DNA of 64,000 nt from Toxorhynchites rutilus septentrionalis (GCF_029784135.1 NC_073746.1:245467307-245531306); one strand, 5' to 3'. Shown: positions 1 to 12,900, counted from the stretch's first letter. Numbers and translations are program-made. Notes: generated from the sequence alone by a model not told the origin.

Positions 1-126
1 ACGCGTGATCACAGTGCAAGTCGGAGGAAATTTCTTTGACGAAAAATTCCCCCGACCAGAACGGGAATCGAACCCGAACACCCGGCATGTTAGTTGTGAC
101 GCTAACCACTCGGCCAAGGGAGCACA
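1..126 (-). mobile_element. Feilai-like tRNA-derived SINE, copy A (cut by window edge)
   Basis: Read on the minus strand this begins with a tRNA-like head carrying an A box (TTGGCCGAGTGG) and a B box (GGTTCGATTCC), followed by the conserved non-tRNA body. The same sequence recurs nearly unchanged at 49933-50217 and 58332-58600, and headless at 28213, 33213 and 40036. Tail and left boundary lie outside the window. A functional tRNA is excluded because no acceptor stem pairs. The Feilai assignment rests on architecture and resemblance. Confidence 0.85.
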
Positions 127-1040
127 TATTTTAACCTTTGGAGAGTGTAAATATAGTACATTGGGTACTCTTGGATTGGCAACCACCTAATACCCAAAGT
201 TTTGCTCGTTTGCAACCACACTCAGGTGGAAGTGATCCTCATAATTACTCATGGAAAACGTGTGAATAGGAATTGTCTGAAGCATTTCATCGCAAAGCCT
301 TTTGTGACTGATATGAACAAGTCCATTTAATTCCTGAGATTATATGATTATGTAGAAGTCCCTATGTTCACCCGACCAAACTATTATAGTAATCTATGGG
401 ACCTCATGACAGAGATAGCAACATGACACCGGTCCTCCAGCCTGCATCAACAATGCGGTCCTGGACACAGATCCATATATTTTCTGAGAACACTTTACAC
501 TTTATTACATTTAATTAGTGTGCAACGTAAGAACTTCACTGCACTTATCAGACGTGGCGCGAGACGAGACATAACACTTATTGTTCTAATTTGATTAAAC
601 GCATTTAAATTTACCTTTCATGTCGACCGGTTTCGGGCGTGAAGCTGTCCATCTACGGGACAATGTCCGACTCGGACATTGTTGAAGTCGGTACGTAACC
701 CATGGTCTTCCATGAAAGTCTATCTGGTGACTGAACCAGTTTTTTTAAAATTATTATTATTTCTGTATTACTTTTGTATTATTTATCACTCGGACCGCGG
801 CTTTACTGACATTCCGAAAAAATAGGTAGAAACAGGAAGCTGTATTCAAAGATAGTGGGTCGAAGCAAGATGCACACAAGAGAACACTTTGGGGTAACTG
901 CTGGTAATCGTATTTTCTATCTTGTTCCATAACTTTTCCATTTGAGCTAGTGAAAAGCCAAGCGTGAAGGGAGTGTTGCAAGTCGGTTCAAATTTCTTTA
1001 AGCAGATAAATTTGCTCGTAAGTTGATGATTTGACAATCT
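127..1040. other. Unassigned AT-rich intergenic DNA
   Basis: No supported gene. Positions 444-470 resemble the sequence that flanks the right end of the palindromic-end repeat family (CATCAACAATGCGGTC). A short perfect palindrome sits near 669-681 (GTCCGACTCGGAC). Confidence 0.4.
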
Positions 1041-1046
1041 GTAGTT

Positions 1047-1364
1047 GTGGATAGAAGACAAAGGTTTTCATCACAGGGGCAACAAAAAGTTTACAAGGAA
1101 GAGTGTCTTCAGAACAGGATTTTGCCATTCATTCGATCACACAAATGTTCGGTGAAGTTATGGTCTGACCTGAGAAGCTGCCGTTACAGCCGGGATGTCG
1201 TCAAGTGGTATAAGGAGAACAAGATCGAGAAGCGGCAAAGTGGTGGAACAAGATTACAAATATGTACGGTTACCAGCGGTACTGCGCAGAGAATGATATC
1301 ACACGAAAAGTTCGAAAATTCATCCGAACAGCTGACGAATAATTTTCATGTATTTTTTCCTTAA
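1047..1364 (+). pseudogene. Tc1/mariner-superfamily transposase remnant (C-terminal piece)
   Basis: The first ~60 codons resemble the C-terminal catalytic part of IS630-Tc1-mariner transposases of the mosquito DD37 type: YKEECLQNRILPFIRSH, then a WSDLRSCRYSRDVVKWYKEN block corresponding to the family's W-P-D-L-x-S-C-H-Y-S segment with the second catalytic Asp. After about 1230 similarity fades. No N-terminus or TIR is recognisable nearby. The same protein type is present as a longer fossil at 30.4-31.0 kb on the other strand. Dead fragment. Confidence 0.6.
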
Positions 1365-1575
1365 CACTCCTATACTCGCGCATTGGTCTGTCAGACCGAG
1401 AAATCAATAATTCGTTAATTTCTCAGAAAATATCAACACTACGACTTTGCGATTCTCTCTAGCTTCGTTATTCGTCGTTCATCATCGTTTAGCGTATCGC
1501 ATGTGTTGGAACAATGGGAACGTGTGCCACTTTTTTAACACTATTGGTCTGACACACCGACGCAAGTATAGGAGT
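1365..1575. mobile_element. Small MITE with CACTCCTATACT-type inverted ends
   Basis: Left end CACTCCTATACTCGCGCA and right end TGCGTCGG...GCAAGTATAGGAGT are inverted copies; both ends also carry the subterminal word GGTCTG(T/AC)..TCAGACC. The left flank is TTAA, which would suit a piggyBac-like target site, but the right flank is TAAC, so the duplication is not confirmed. No coding capacity. Confidence 0.55.
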
Positions 1576-1973
1576 AACTTTTTTGGACAAGTGCCTTTTT
1601 TCATATTCCAGAATATTGTTGAATGAAATGTATAAATTAATGTTAGTGGCGTGGAATATTTAATGAATATAATGCATAAGATCATTACCGGACTATTCTT
1701 ATTTGATTCCAGTCCCTTTTGTAACTGGATTGGACGGATCCATATATTAACTATTCGTCAATATATTCGTCGTTAGATTCATAGTCCAAAAGCAAAATAT
1801 GAATGTTTGATTTTTGTATAGTTATTCGCTAAATGTAATGATCATACAAATACATACTTGTGAAAGAATTTCACTCTTGGAAGAATGGTAAACAGTAAAC
1901 TATAAACTAATCGGTATCTTATGATAATTTGTAACAGTTACAGTTTCGGGTATATATTTTTTTTATAATGGAC
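1576..1973. other. AT-rich flank before the I-clade insertion
   Basis: No gene or recognisable repeat seen. Ends at the 12-bp target site AATATCGACAAG (1974-1985). Confidence 0.4.
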
Positions 1974-2496
1974 AATATCGACAAGTTATATCATTCGTTC
2001 GATAACTCGCAAGTAGATCGGATAGGTTTTCGAAACGATCCAACAAAGGTGTTTTTTTTCCACATCGAATCAGACTGTGTTTTTTTCATCGATTGCGCTT
2101 GCGAGTAGAGCGAAGCTCAAAGTGGTGCGCGACCGAGACGCAGAGGATACAATTCAGACAGATTTATCACACACGCCACACAGCAGCGGCAAGTATAAGT
2201 TTATTTTTCTTTTGTCCTCCTATCATTCCTTCTACCATCTGTGCTCGATTTACACCATTGTTCATCTGTGTGTTTACCAAATCGGCAAACGTTGGCATTA
2301 GGGGTGTCTATTTTTTCTTGGTTACATTACCGTTGAAATTTTATTGGAACTTTTTTCATTTTAGAATTTTATATAAATAAAATAAATTAATATAAATATT
2401 ATCCGCAGCATAACCTTATAATATTTTTTTTTTACTTATTCATTTTGATAATTATTATATTCTGTTCATATCGAACAGTTGGCCGATTTTTCTAAT

Positions 2497-3879
2497 ATGG
2501 CTGAGGGCGGAAAGGACCCCCCGTTGACGCAATTGAATATTTCTGATACCGAACCTCCTCCTGAAGAGCAGGAGGATGAAGCAGAAATTGAGGTAGAAAA
2601 TTCTGTTTACGAAGTTGATAGTTCCGAAGATGAGGAAATCGACGAGAAACAGGATTTTCGTCCTAAAGAATACCCTGAAGGCTCCAAAGGCCCACTCATT
2701 GTGTACTTTAGACGAAAATCCAAACCTCTCAATGTCATTCGTATCTCGAAGGAACTAACTCAACATTTTTCTGACGTTACCGAAATTACACGGATGGGGC
2801 CAGACAAACTACGAGTTGTCGTCTCAAGCAGGACCCAAGCGAACAAACTAACGCGCTGCGACCTCTTTGCGATTGAGTATCGTGTATACGTACCCTGTTG
2901 CAACGTCGAAATAGACGGCGTAATAACCGAAAAGGGTTTGACCCGAAAAAAGATAATCGATGGTGTCGGTCGCTTCAAGAACTCCACACTAAAAACTGTG
3001 AAGATTCTTGCATGCGATCGACTGAAATCTGTGTCACATAAAAATGACAAAAGAATTCTCAATCGGACAAACTCTTTTCGTGTGACTTTTGAGGGTTCCG
3101 CCCTTCCAAATTTCGTTGCAATAGGGGCACTTCGTTTACCTGTTCGATTGTTTGTACCCCGGGTAATGAAATGCAACAAATGTATGCAACTCGGTCACAC
3201 GGCCGCCTATTGTTGCAATAAAAAACGTTGCGCAGATTGTGGAGAGAGCCATGATGAGAATCCTTGCGCGAAAGAGCACAAGTGTCTTCATTGCGGCGGG
3301 ACTCCTCATGATCTTATTCAATGCCCGGTGTACAAACAACGAGGGGAAAAACTCAAGCGTTCCTTAAAGGAACGTTCCAAACGGACTTTTGCAGAAATGC
3401 TTAAGAGTTCCGTGCCAACGACACAGGACAATCCCTACTCCATTCTGCAGAACGACGAGCCTGTTGCTGACGCTCCCAATGCCGGATGTTCCGGTACATC
3501 GCAGGGTGCCATCAGGAAAAGAAAAATTACTTCTTTTCCATCACTCCCCATAAAGAATACCGAATCTTCCCAAGTTGGAATGAAGCCTCGAACTGAACGT
3601 GCTGAGAATAGGCCGAAGCAAGTACCTCCCGGTTTACGTGGTCATGCTACCAACCAGGGGTCCTCAGCACTTCCCGGAACAACAACGAACACGTCTGTTC
3701 CATTTTCGCGGTCGAAGCAACAGCCACTACCTGGCCTGCTTGCGCTTTCAGACCTTGTGGATAACATTTTAAATGCTTTAAATATAAATTATCCTCTTAA
3801 AAGCATAGTATTATGTTTGCTTCCGGTTGTGAGAACATTTTTGAAAGAAAAATGTGGCTTCATTTCCCTCGATGCCTAA
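2497..3879 (+). CDS. I-clade ORF1, nucleic-acid-binding Gag-like protein
   Basis: Predicted 460-aa RNA-binding protein packaging the element transcript. The start is placed at the first ATG (2497); the frame is open 18 bases further upstream only via TTG. An acidic N-terminus (EEQEDEAEIEVENS) leads into a central RNA-binding region. At about residues 226-280 there are three Cys/His knuckles (CNKCMQLGHTAAYC, CADCGESHDENPC, CLHCGGTPHDLIQC). The C-terminal third is Ser/Thr/Pro/Lys-rich. The reading frame is intact. It overlaps ORF2 by a few bases in another frame (ORF2 ATG at 3872, ORF1 TAA at 3877-3879), which suggests translation of ORF2 by reinitiation or frameshift. Confidence 0.85.
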   Translation: MAEGGKDPPLTQLNISDTEPPPEEQEDEAEIEVENSVYEVDSSEDEEIDEKQDFRPKEYPEGSKGPLIVYFRRKSKPLNVIRISKELTQHFSDVTEITRMGPDKLRVVVSSRTQANKLTRCDLFAIEYRVYVPCCNVEIDGVITEKGLTRKKIIDGVGRFKNSTLKTVKILACDRLKSVSHKNDKRILNRTNSFRVTFEGSALPNFVAIGALRLPVRLFVPRVMKCNKCMQLGHTAAYCCNKKRCADCGESHDENPCAKEHKCLHCGGTPHDLIQCPVYKQRGEKLKRSLKERSKRTFAEMLKSSVPTTQDNPYSILQNDEPVADAPNAGCSGTSQGAIRKRKITSFPSLPIKNTESSQVGMKPRTERAENRPKQVPPGLRGHATNQGSSALPGTTTNTSVPFSRSKQQPLPGLLALSDLVDNILNALNINYPLKSIVLCLLPVVRTFLKEKCGFISLDA

Positions 3880-6800
3880 TTCAGCGCAAGAGGTCAAGGA
3901 TTTGACCACTGTCATACAGTGGAATTGCAGAAGCATCATCCCTAAACTAGACCAATTTAAATTTTTAGTTCACAGTTCTAACTGTGATGTATTTTCTCTC
4001 TGTGAAACATGGCTTTGTTCAGCCGACGAGCTGAATTTTCACGATTTCAACATTATTCGCCTAGATCGTAACGACTCGTTTGGTGGCGTACTATTGGGGA
4101 TCAAAAAACGTCACTCCTTCTATAGAGTCACTATCCCATCGATTACAGGCATTGAAGTTGTCGCTTGCCAGATACAAATCAATGGCAAAGAACTCTTCAT
4201 TGCTTCGATATATATTCCTCCCAGGACTACGGTAGGCCGCCATCAGTTCTTTGATATTATCGAGGCATTGCCGGAGCCGCGGTTAATCTTAGGTGACTTC
4301 AACTCCCATGGAACAGCATGGGGGTCACTCTACGATGACAACCGTGCCACGTTGATTTATGATCTGTGCGACAACTTCAACATGACAGTTTTAAATACTG
4401 GGGAAGCAACTAGGATAGCCAACCCTCCTGCACGGGCAAGCATGCTAGACATATCTCTCTGCTCTTATTCATTATCCCTGGATTGCACATGGAAGGTAAT
4501 CCAAGATCCCCACGGTAGTGATCACCTACCAATAATTTTATCGATCGCCAATGAATCAAAATCTAGTGAGTCAGTCGATATTGCGTATGACCTCACGAAG
4601 AATATTGACTGGAGAAAATTTGCAGAATTAATATCTGAAGCAATCATTTCGATGCATGAACTTCCTCCCCTTGAAGAGTATAATTTTATATCAAGTTTGA
4701 TTTACGATAGCGCACTTCAAGCTCAAAAGAAACGTGTACCGGCTACCACTTTCCGACGTCGTCCTCCATCACTTTGGTGGGACAGGGAGTGTTCAAAGGT
4801 CTACCTTGAAAAATCATCCGCTTTCAAAAAATTCAGGAAAACTGGATTAGTGGAATGGTTTCGAAAGTACCAAGCTCTAAAAGCCAACCAAAAAGGTCTG
4901 ATTAAAGCAAAAAAGCGTGGATATTGGCGGAAATTCGTCAATGGTTTGTCAAGGGAGACCGCTATGAGTACTCTTTGGAATACGGCTAGGAGAATGCGTG
5001 GCTGGAACCATACCAATGAAAGTGAGGAATACTCTGACCGTTGGATTTTCAAATTTGCAAGGAAGGTTTGTCCCGATTCTGTTCCTGCACAAAGCGTCGT
5101 ACGCGATATTCCGCTCCAATGCGATTATGAGAATTTTTCGATGGTAGAATTCTCAATTGCCCTCCTCTCATGTAACAATTCAGCTCCGGGGTCGGACAAG
5201 ATTAAATTCAACTTGTTGGAAAATCTTCCCGACTCGGCAAAACAGCGTTTGCTGAACTTGTTCAACAAGTTTCTGGAGCTGAATATTGTCCCGCATGACT
5301 GGAGACAAGTGAGAGTGATAGCCATACGAAAACCCAACAAGCCGGCTTGCGATCACAACTCGTATAGGCCGATTGCAATGTTATCCTGTATTCGCAAATT
5401 GTTAGAGAAAATGATTCTACTTCGTTTGGACAAGTGGGTCGAAACGAACAATTTGCTGTCAAATACGCAGTTTGGCTTCCGCCGAGGTAAAGGGACGAAT
5501 GATTGTCTCGCGCTGCTATCTTCTGAAATCCAAATCGCATTTGCTCGCAAAGAACAAATGGCTTCCGTTTTTCTCGATATCAAAGGGGCATTTGATTCAG
5601 TTTCCATGGAAATTCTCTCAGAGAAGCTTCATAATCGTGGACTTTCACCAATTCTGAATAATTTCCTGTACAATTTACTGTCAGAAAAGCACATGAATTT
5701 CTCTCATGGCAACTCAAAATCTTCTCGTTACAGTTTTATGGGCCTACCGCAAGGCTCCTGCCTAAGCCCCCTCTTGTACAGTTTTTACGTCAATGATATG
5801 GATGATTGTCTAACTAGAGACTGCACGCTGAGACAACTTGCAGACGATGGAGTTATTTCCATCACGGGTACTAATCCCGTTGCTCTGCAAAAGATACCAT
5901 GGACAATCTGTTCACGTGGGCCCTCAAGCTGGGAATCGAATTCTCTACGGAGAAAACTGAAATGGTCGTTTTTTCTAGGAAGCACGAGCCCGCCCAATTC
6001 CAGCTTTACCTATCCGGCAAAACGATCCAACACTCTATGTTTGTCAAATATCTGGGTGTATATTTTGATTCTAAATGTACCTGGGGGAGACACATTGCGT
6101 ATTTGAAACAGAAATGCCAGCAAAGAATCAATTTTCTCCAAACAATTACCGGAACATGGTGGGGTGCCCATCCAGGAGACCTCATTCAGTTGTACAAAAC
6201 AACGATATTGTCAGTGTTAGAATATGGCAGTTTTTGCTTTCGATCAGCGGCCAGGATTCATATTCTCAAGCTGGAGAGGATACAATATCGTTGCTTGCGT
6301 ATAGCCATGGTGTGTTTGCATTCGACACATACGATGAGTCTCGAAGTTTTGGCAGGAGTACCCCCGCTTACTCTTCGGTTCACAGAATTATCCTACAGAT
6401 TTCTCATCCGTTGCAAGATCATGAATCCATTGGTGATTGATAACTTCGAAAATCTACTACAACTGACTCCTCAGTCAAGTTTTATGTCTTTATACCATGA
6501 GTACCTCACCCACGTCGTGCACCCTTCACCGGGCATCTCCAACCAAGTTTGCTTCCCATACTTTTGCAATTCCTCTGTCATTTTTGATCTGTCCATGCGA
6601 CAAAAAATCCATGGAATCCCAGATCATCTACGCTCAGATTCTATTCCGCCGATATTTTCGGCAGAATATGGGAAAGTTAGATCTGATAAAATGTTCTTTA
6701 CTGACGGTTCATTCATAAACGGGTTCACTGGCTTCGGCATCTTCAATGAAAATTCCAGTGCCTCTTTCAAACTCAAAGATCCTTGTTCCGTGTATGTCGC

Positions 6801-7542
6801 AGAAATGGGTGCGATATACTATGCTCTAGGGATCATTGAAACACTGCCCATCGACCATTATTTTATTTTTTCAGACAGTCTCAGCTCAATAGAGGCAATC
6901 CGCTCAATGAAAGTTGATAAATGCTCATCTTATTTCCTAACAAGAATAAGATATCTATTGAGTGTTTTGATCGAAAAATTATTCAAGATTACCTTAGCAT
7001 GGGTTCCCTCTCATTGCTCGATTCCGGGGAATGAGAAAGCGGACTCGCTAGCTAAGGTGGGCGCTTCAGAAGGCACACTTTTTGAAAGGCAAATTGCCTA
7101 TAATGAATTTTTTCACATTCCTCGTCAGGACACACTCGTTAGTTGGCAGCGCATGTGGAGTGAAGATGAGTTCGGTCGTTGGTTACACACGATTATCCCT
7201 AAGGTCTCGACGAGTGCATGGTTCAAGGGATTGAATGTAGGTCGTGATTTCATTCGCGTGATATCTCGGCTTATGTCCAATCACTACAACCTAAACGCGC
7301 ATCTCTATCGCATTGGGCTCGCAGCAAACAATCTTTGTGATTGTGGCGATGGCTACCACGACATCGAGCATGTTGTCTGGTCGTGTATCCGGTTCCATGC
7401 TGCTCGCTCTCAGCTCTCTAGAGCACTGAGAGCAAAAGGCAGACAATCGGATATCCCCGTCCGGGATATCTTAGGTAGCCGGGATCCTGATCTTCTGCTT
7501 CATCTATACCTGTTCCTCAGAAACGCCGATGTCAACGTTTAA
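3872..7542 (+). pseudogene. I-clade ORF2 (endonuclease-RT-RNase H), one frameshift
   Basis: First frame 3872-~5890: APE endonuclease (QWNCRSIIPKL, CETWL, LGDFNSHGTAWGS, GSDHLPI near the C-terminus of the domain), then RT with PGSDKI, YRPIAMLSC, FLDIKGAFDSV, GLPQGSCLSPLLYSFYVND and an LADD catalytic box near 5838. Around 5885-5900 the frame shifts by one base; the protein continues to 7542 in another frame (KTEMVVFSRKHEP onward) through an RNase H domain (FTDGSFINGF, AEMGAIYYAL, FSDSLSSIEAI, WVPSHCSIPGNEKADSLA) and a C-terminal CDCGDGYHDIEHVVWSC knuckle. All expected domains are present; the single indel makes it a pseudogene or reflects a sequencing error. LADD in place of YADD/FADD is worth noting. 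Confidence 0.85.
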
Positions 7543-8158
7543 TGATGTTTCCTTCGTTGTGTCCCGGTTTCATATCCCTCCTATCCGATCGATAAACTTT
7601 TACTTAGTCGCGGCAATACATACACACACTCTTTACAGATGCACGGGCCAAAGGTTGTGCAGTCCACTGATCATTCAACAAGAGCCAAAGGTTGTACCGC
7701 TCATGACAACTCTACACGAGCTGATGATTGCGCCGGCTAGTGACCATTCTATCCTGGATTCCTCGAGTCGAGAAAGACGCACCAAGCTAGATATGGGATA
7801 CAGACTAGGGGGGCGTTGCTGATTAATGGTCAGCTGCATCCCATTAGGAAGTATCCCGTGTCGGGCACACGTACAGAGCATCAAAGACTGCAACATACCA
7901 ATTATGAGAACACTTGTAATACTAACCTCGAGCCAACCGCGAGTAATCGGTTACATATTACTAACATAGTTGTAAGACAAAAATTGTCAAAATATTGGAC
8001 TCCCGGCCCCGTCAGGCTAACGCCACATGTGCCTTAATAAAAAATATATTTTGGGAAAAAAATATCGACAAGAAAACAAGAAAAAGAAAAGGAAGTTTCT
8101 AGGAATCCTTTTATACCATCCCTTTATACCCCATCTAAAAAAAGGCATTGATTCTTAG

Positions 8159-8574
8159 TGTTCGTAAACTCAAAACTCCTACATCTGTATTGCATCCACG
8201 AACCACAACTTTCCACTTCACCCTATCATGGATCAAGCTCATACTCGCCGTTAAACGGTTGACCACTAGTGATAGTGGTGCGCTTAGGAGGCTGCGAGTA
8301 GATTATCTCGGAGAGGACCCTTCAGTACACGATCAACTTTTACTCAACAAACGTCGTGAAATATATTAGCATTCTCTAACTTTATTCCGCAATTCCATTT
8401 ATTATTCATAAGCTAAATTGGTTCAAATAAACAGTTTTTGTTTCTGTATACACTTGTCGTGGTACCTAGAATAGAAGCAGAATATATTGATCCTGTTCCT
8501 GAATCATTCACGTTGAAGGACAATTACGCGCGATATATCACCGTCGCATATCACTCCACTCCTGCTGTCGATCA
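8159..8574 (+). repeat. BEL/Pao 5' LTR
   Basis: Starts TGTTCGTAAACTC and ends CTGCTGTCGATCA; paired with 13772-14186. Differences seen by eye from the 3' LTR: GTTAAACGG versus GATAAACGG, AGTACACG versus AGTGCACG, AGAATAGAAG versus AGAACAGAAG, and an extra C in GATCCTG. A possible polyadenylation region (AAATAAACAG) lies near 8427. Confidence 0.95.
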
Positions 8575-8575
8575 T

Positions 8576-8593
8576 TGGTCCTTCGAGCCGGAT
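8576..8593 (+). other. Primer-binding site, tRNA-Tyr
   Basis: TGGTCCTTCGAGCCGGAT begins one base after the LTR and is the complement of the 3' end of insect tRNA-Tyr (…TCCGGCTCGAAGGA plus CCA) over all 18 bases. Confidence 0.85.
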
Positions 8594-8915
8594 CGACGTC
8601 GATAGGAATCCGTCTATCCGGCCCATTCGTCCTTTCAACGTAATTGTGGAACAATATCGTTGGCTCTACTTACGCGGCTTCATTGCGTAATAGGACAATA
8701 GACTCCATTCATCGCATTATGATTCCCTCACAAAGGCTTCACCGTAATACAATTGGAAGGATCATCGTACGCCAAATACTGTTCACAAGGATAATTGAAT
8801 CAATATTCAAGGCATTCCGTTTGCCTTGAGAAGGTAATTAGCGTTCCTTTTTAATTATTTTTCCTGTCCGTTCTGCGTGGTCTTTCGCTTGCAGATCATT
8901 TCGGTTTATTCCACG

Positions 8916-9902
8916 ATGGCGACGGGAGCTGAGCGTAAGCTTCGGGGATTGAAGAATCGTAAACGCAGTATACTGGCATCGTTTGCGTGCATCACAGAAT
9001 TCGCCGACAATTTCCAAGCAGAATATGATGCACTGGAACTTCCTGTTCGTTTAGACAACCTAGCTGCATTATGGACGGAGTTTAACTCAGTGCAGTCCGA
9101 ATTGGAGGTTTTGGAAGACGTGGATGAAGTAATGGATGCGTATCTGAAGGATCGCACCGAGTTCGACAGATGCTATTACCGCACTAAAGGTAAACTTCTT
9201 CAGTACAGTAAGGAATTACCTGGTGAACAGGAAGCACAAAACCCATAACATGATGCTCCTCCTCAAATGAGCCATATAAAACTACCAGACATCAAGTTAC
9301 CCATTTTCAGTGGAGAGTTTGAGAGTTGGCTAAATTTCCACGATTTGTATTATTCACTCGTTCACTCTTCAACAAATTTATCAACGATTCAGAAGTTTTA
9401 TTATTTACGGTCTTCCTTGGCTGGCGAGGCTTTAAAAGTGATCCAGACAATACCAATAACTACGGATCACTATCCTGTTGCATGGAAGATGCTCGTTGAC
9501 CATTTTTCAAACCCACGACGTCTGAAGCGTATATATGTTCAGTCACTGTTTGAATTTTCCACTATAAAGAGAGAAAATGCTGAGGAATTACATTCACTCA
9601 TTGAGAAATTCGAAACCAACGTACGAGTGTTGAAGCAACTAGGCGAACAGATCGAACATTGGGACGTGCTTTTGATTCACCTGCTTAGTACGCGATTAGA
9701 TCCAGTCAGCAGACGAGATTGGGAAGAATTCGCAGAAACCCTGGAAAACGTCACCTTCGATGAAATTGTTAAATTTACTCAACGTCGGGTCAACGTACTT
9801 CAGTCAGTCGTTATTAAACCTGTCGAAGTACAACAAGTTAGCGGAAAAAAGAATCTTCATTCAACGCTCGGGGAATCACGGATCATTCCAAAATGGATCA
9901 CG
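8916..9902 (+). pseudogene. BEL/Pao gag, split by a nonsense codon
   Basis: ATG at 8916 opens MATGAERKLRGLKNRK followed by a helical region; TAA at 9246-9248 interrupts it. The same frame resumes immediately and encodes the conserved capsid-like DUF1759 region (IKLPDIKLPIFSGEFESWLN, FYYLRSSLAGEALKVI). The gag frame ends at TGA 9903-9905, while a neighbouring frame, open from about 9760, carries an incomplete zinc knuckle (CMVCSGQHSIYQC). A one-base shift near 9850-9900 therefore separates gag from the downstream frame. Capsid function is known for the family; this copy cannot make a full product. Confidence 0.85.
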
Positions 9903-9905
9903 TGA

Positions 9906-12900
9906 TTGTATGGTATGTTCTGGTCAGCACTCTATTTATCAATGCAGCGCATTGACGAAAATGTCCGACATTCCAAACGGAATTCAATTAGCCGATCCCT
10001 CGTTCTACAAACCGAGTAACATTGATGTTATTATAGGGGCAGAGCTATTCTTCGATATTTTCAACCCGTCGGAACGTATATTATTGGGAAATTCATTACC
10101 ATGGTTAATAAACTCGAAGGTTGGCTGGATCGTCTCCGGCAACACACATCAGAAGTACACAAATATCCCATTTGCATGTGACATTGCTACTACATCAGAT
10201 CTGCACCGTGATATGGAGCGTTTTTGGTCCATCGAAGATGATTCGATGAAGGCATTCTCACCTCAAGAAACAGCGTGTGAAAATTATTTCGCGGACACGA
10301 CATCTCGTGAACCAGATGGTCGATACACGGTTCGCCTTCCTTTCAAAGGGGAATTTGTGCACAACCTTGGAGATAATAAACAAACCGCTCTTCGCCGTTT
10401 TCGGCACATTGAAAGCCGCTTCAATCGAAATCCAACTCTTGCCAAGGAATACCGAGATTTCATGGACGAGTATTTGAGACTCGGTCATATGCAACAAATT
10501 GAGGAAGTTCAAACTACTACACCATCTTCATTCTTTCTTCCACATCATCCGGTCATCCGTGATGACCACACAACGACCAAGGTTCGCGTCGTGTTCGACG
10601 CATCGTGCAAGAGTGCAACTGGTTTGTCATTGAATGACATCCTGGAAGTTGTACCAGTAATCCAGGACGATCTACGCTCAATTGTTATGAGATCGCGGTT
10701 GCATTCTTTTTTACTGATTGCAGACATAACAAAAATGTTTCGTCAGATAAATCTCCACCATAAAGACACACCTTACCAAAGGATATTTTGGCGTTCCTCA
10801 TCATCGGAGCCAGTTCGAATGTATGAGTTAACCGTCACATATGGCACTGCATCAGCCCCATATCTTGCCACTCGTGTATTCAAACAGTTGGCGAACGACG
10901 AGGAACAAAATTATCCACTTGCATCCAGAGCCACACTGGTTGACTTTTACATGGATGATTTCGTTTCTGGTACAAGCACTATATACGAGGCAATCGAACT
11001 CCAAAACCAGATGGATTCCACGTTCAAATCTGCTGGCATACAACTCCGAAAATGGGCATGCAACTCATCGGAAATTTTAAAGCATATTCCTGAAAACAAT
11101 CGAGCATTAGAATCATCTGTTGACCTTGATAAGGACAAGTCGATCAAAACATTGGGTTTGCATTGGGAACCCATGACTGATAGATTGAAATACATGATAC
11201 AACTGGAGCCCGACGATGTTACACAGCCAATAACGAAACGTACAACGCTTTCTTGCATTGCGCGGATATTAGATCCGTTAGGATTAGTCGGCCCGGTGGT
11301 GGTTACTGCAAAAATATTCATGCAGATTTTATGGAGTCTGAGAGAGGAAAATGGAAAGATATACGACTGGGATTGCGAATTGCCCGCAGACATTAAAAAT
11401 CAATGGAATACATTCTACATGCAATTGGATCGTCTTAACGAATTGCGTATCGAACGACAAGTGCTACTTCCGGATGCAACTTCTATCGAAATGCATATTT
11501 TCTCTGACGCTTCTGAGCACGCTTACGGAGCGTGCGTATACTTACGCACAGCAAACAGTTTAGGCGAAATCAAGGTTGCACTTCTTACGTCACGTTCCAA
11601 GGTGTCGCCACTGAAATAAGTAAGTATCCCACGCTTGGAATTGTGTGCAGCTTTGATTGCCGCTGAATTGCATCAAAAGGTATTGGATTCCTTACGTCTG
11701 GGAATAGTGACCAATTTCTGGGTCGATTCAACGACTGTGTTGAGTTGGTTAAAATGTACTCCTTCTACATGGACCACCTTTGTGGCTAATAGGGTCTCCA
11801 AAATCCAACATGCCACTCCCAACTGCAAGTGGAGTCATGTTGCTGGCAGCGAAAACCCTGCTGATATTATTTCGAGGGGACTCTCGACGACGGAGTTGAT
11901 CACTAGTAGGCTCTGGTGGGAAGGTCCTCAGTGGTTAGTACAAGACAGAAAATGCTGGCCTGTGCAAAAACCTATAGGTCTTGGTGATTCACAAATATCC
12001 GCCGAAATCAGAAAGTCCACACATTCTGCTGCTATGGAACAACAATCGTTCGCCGAAGCATACATCTCAAGGTTCTCCAACTATCAACAGCTATTGCGGA
12101 TAACAGCGTATTGGAGAAGATATTTTTCAATTATTCGTCAACCAAAATCGGAAAGAACAACTGCACAACTTACTAACAACGGTCGAGCTTCAACAAGCTG
12201 AGCTAACACTTGTAAGGTTAGTGCAAAGGGATAGCTTCCCTGCAGAATGGAAATCTCTGCAAACAAAGAATATAGTATCCTCAAGCTCACGGCTGAGGTG
12301 GTTTCGCCCAGTTCTCACTCCTGAAAATGTTATACGTATCGGTGGTCGATTGAATAATTCCACGCAATCGTACGGTTCAAAACACCAAATGATCCTACCA
12401 GGAAAACATCCGTTCACGACTCTATTAGTTCGTTGTTATCACGAGCGTATACTCCACGCAGCTGTTCAACTGTTAACTAACACCATTAGATTACGATTTT
12501 GGATTTTGGGTGGTCGCAGTATTGCACGTCAGGTTGTCCACACATGTGTAACATGTTTTCGGGCTAAGCCGATATTAGTCGAACAGTGTATGGCCGATCT
12601 TCCCACTAAACGAGTGACTATCTCACGACCATTCTCCGTTGTTGGTATCGACTTTTGGGGACCGATCCACCTGCAACCTCGTCACCGACGAGATGCACCA
12701 GTAAAGGCGTATGTCGCAGTTTTTGTGTGCTTCTGTGTCAAGGCCGTCCATTTGGAATTGGTCACCAATCTCAGCACTTCCAAATTTCTTCAAGCTTTTC
12801 GGAGATCTATACCGATAACGGCAAGAATTTTGTTGGTGCCGCAAATGAGCTCCGGCGACTGATACGGAGTGATGAGTTCAAGACATCGTTCGCTCATGAG

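Larger units (their letters stand above)
1986..8060 (+). mobile_element. Full-length I-clade non-LTR retrotransposon
   Basis: Bounded by a 12-bp direct repeat AATATCGACAAG at 1974-1985 and 8061-8072, so both ends are defined. It holds a ~510-bp 5' UTR, ORF1 with zinc knuckles, ORF2 with APE-type endonuclease, reverse transcriptase, RNase H and C-terminal zinc knuckle, and a ~520-bp 3' UTR ending in an A-rich tract. RNase H after the RT plus a CCHC ORF1 places it in the I group rather than Jockey. Its 3' UTR shares a segment (ACCGCGAGTAATCGGTT) with a solo tail at 32513-32668. A single frameshift in ORF2 is the only coding lesion visible. Confidence 0.85.

Noticed and set aside
846..1061. 71-codon minus-strand open frame beside the Tc1 remnant
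   Set aside because: Opposite strand to the recognisable transposase fragment and no clear similarity.
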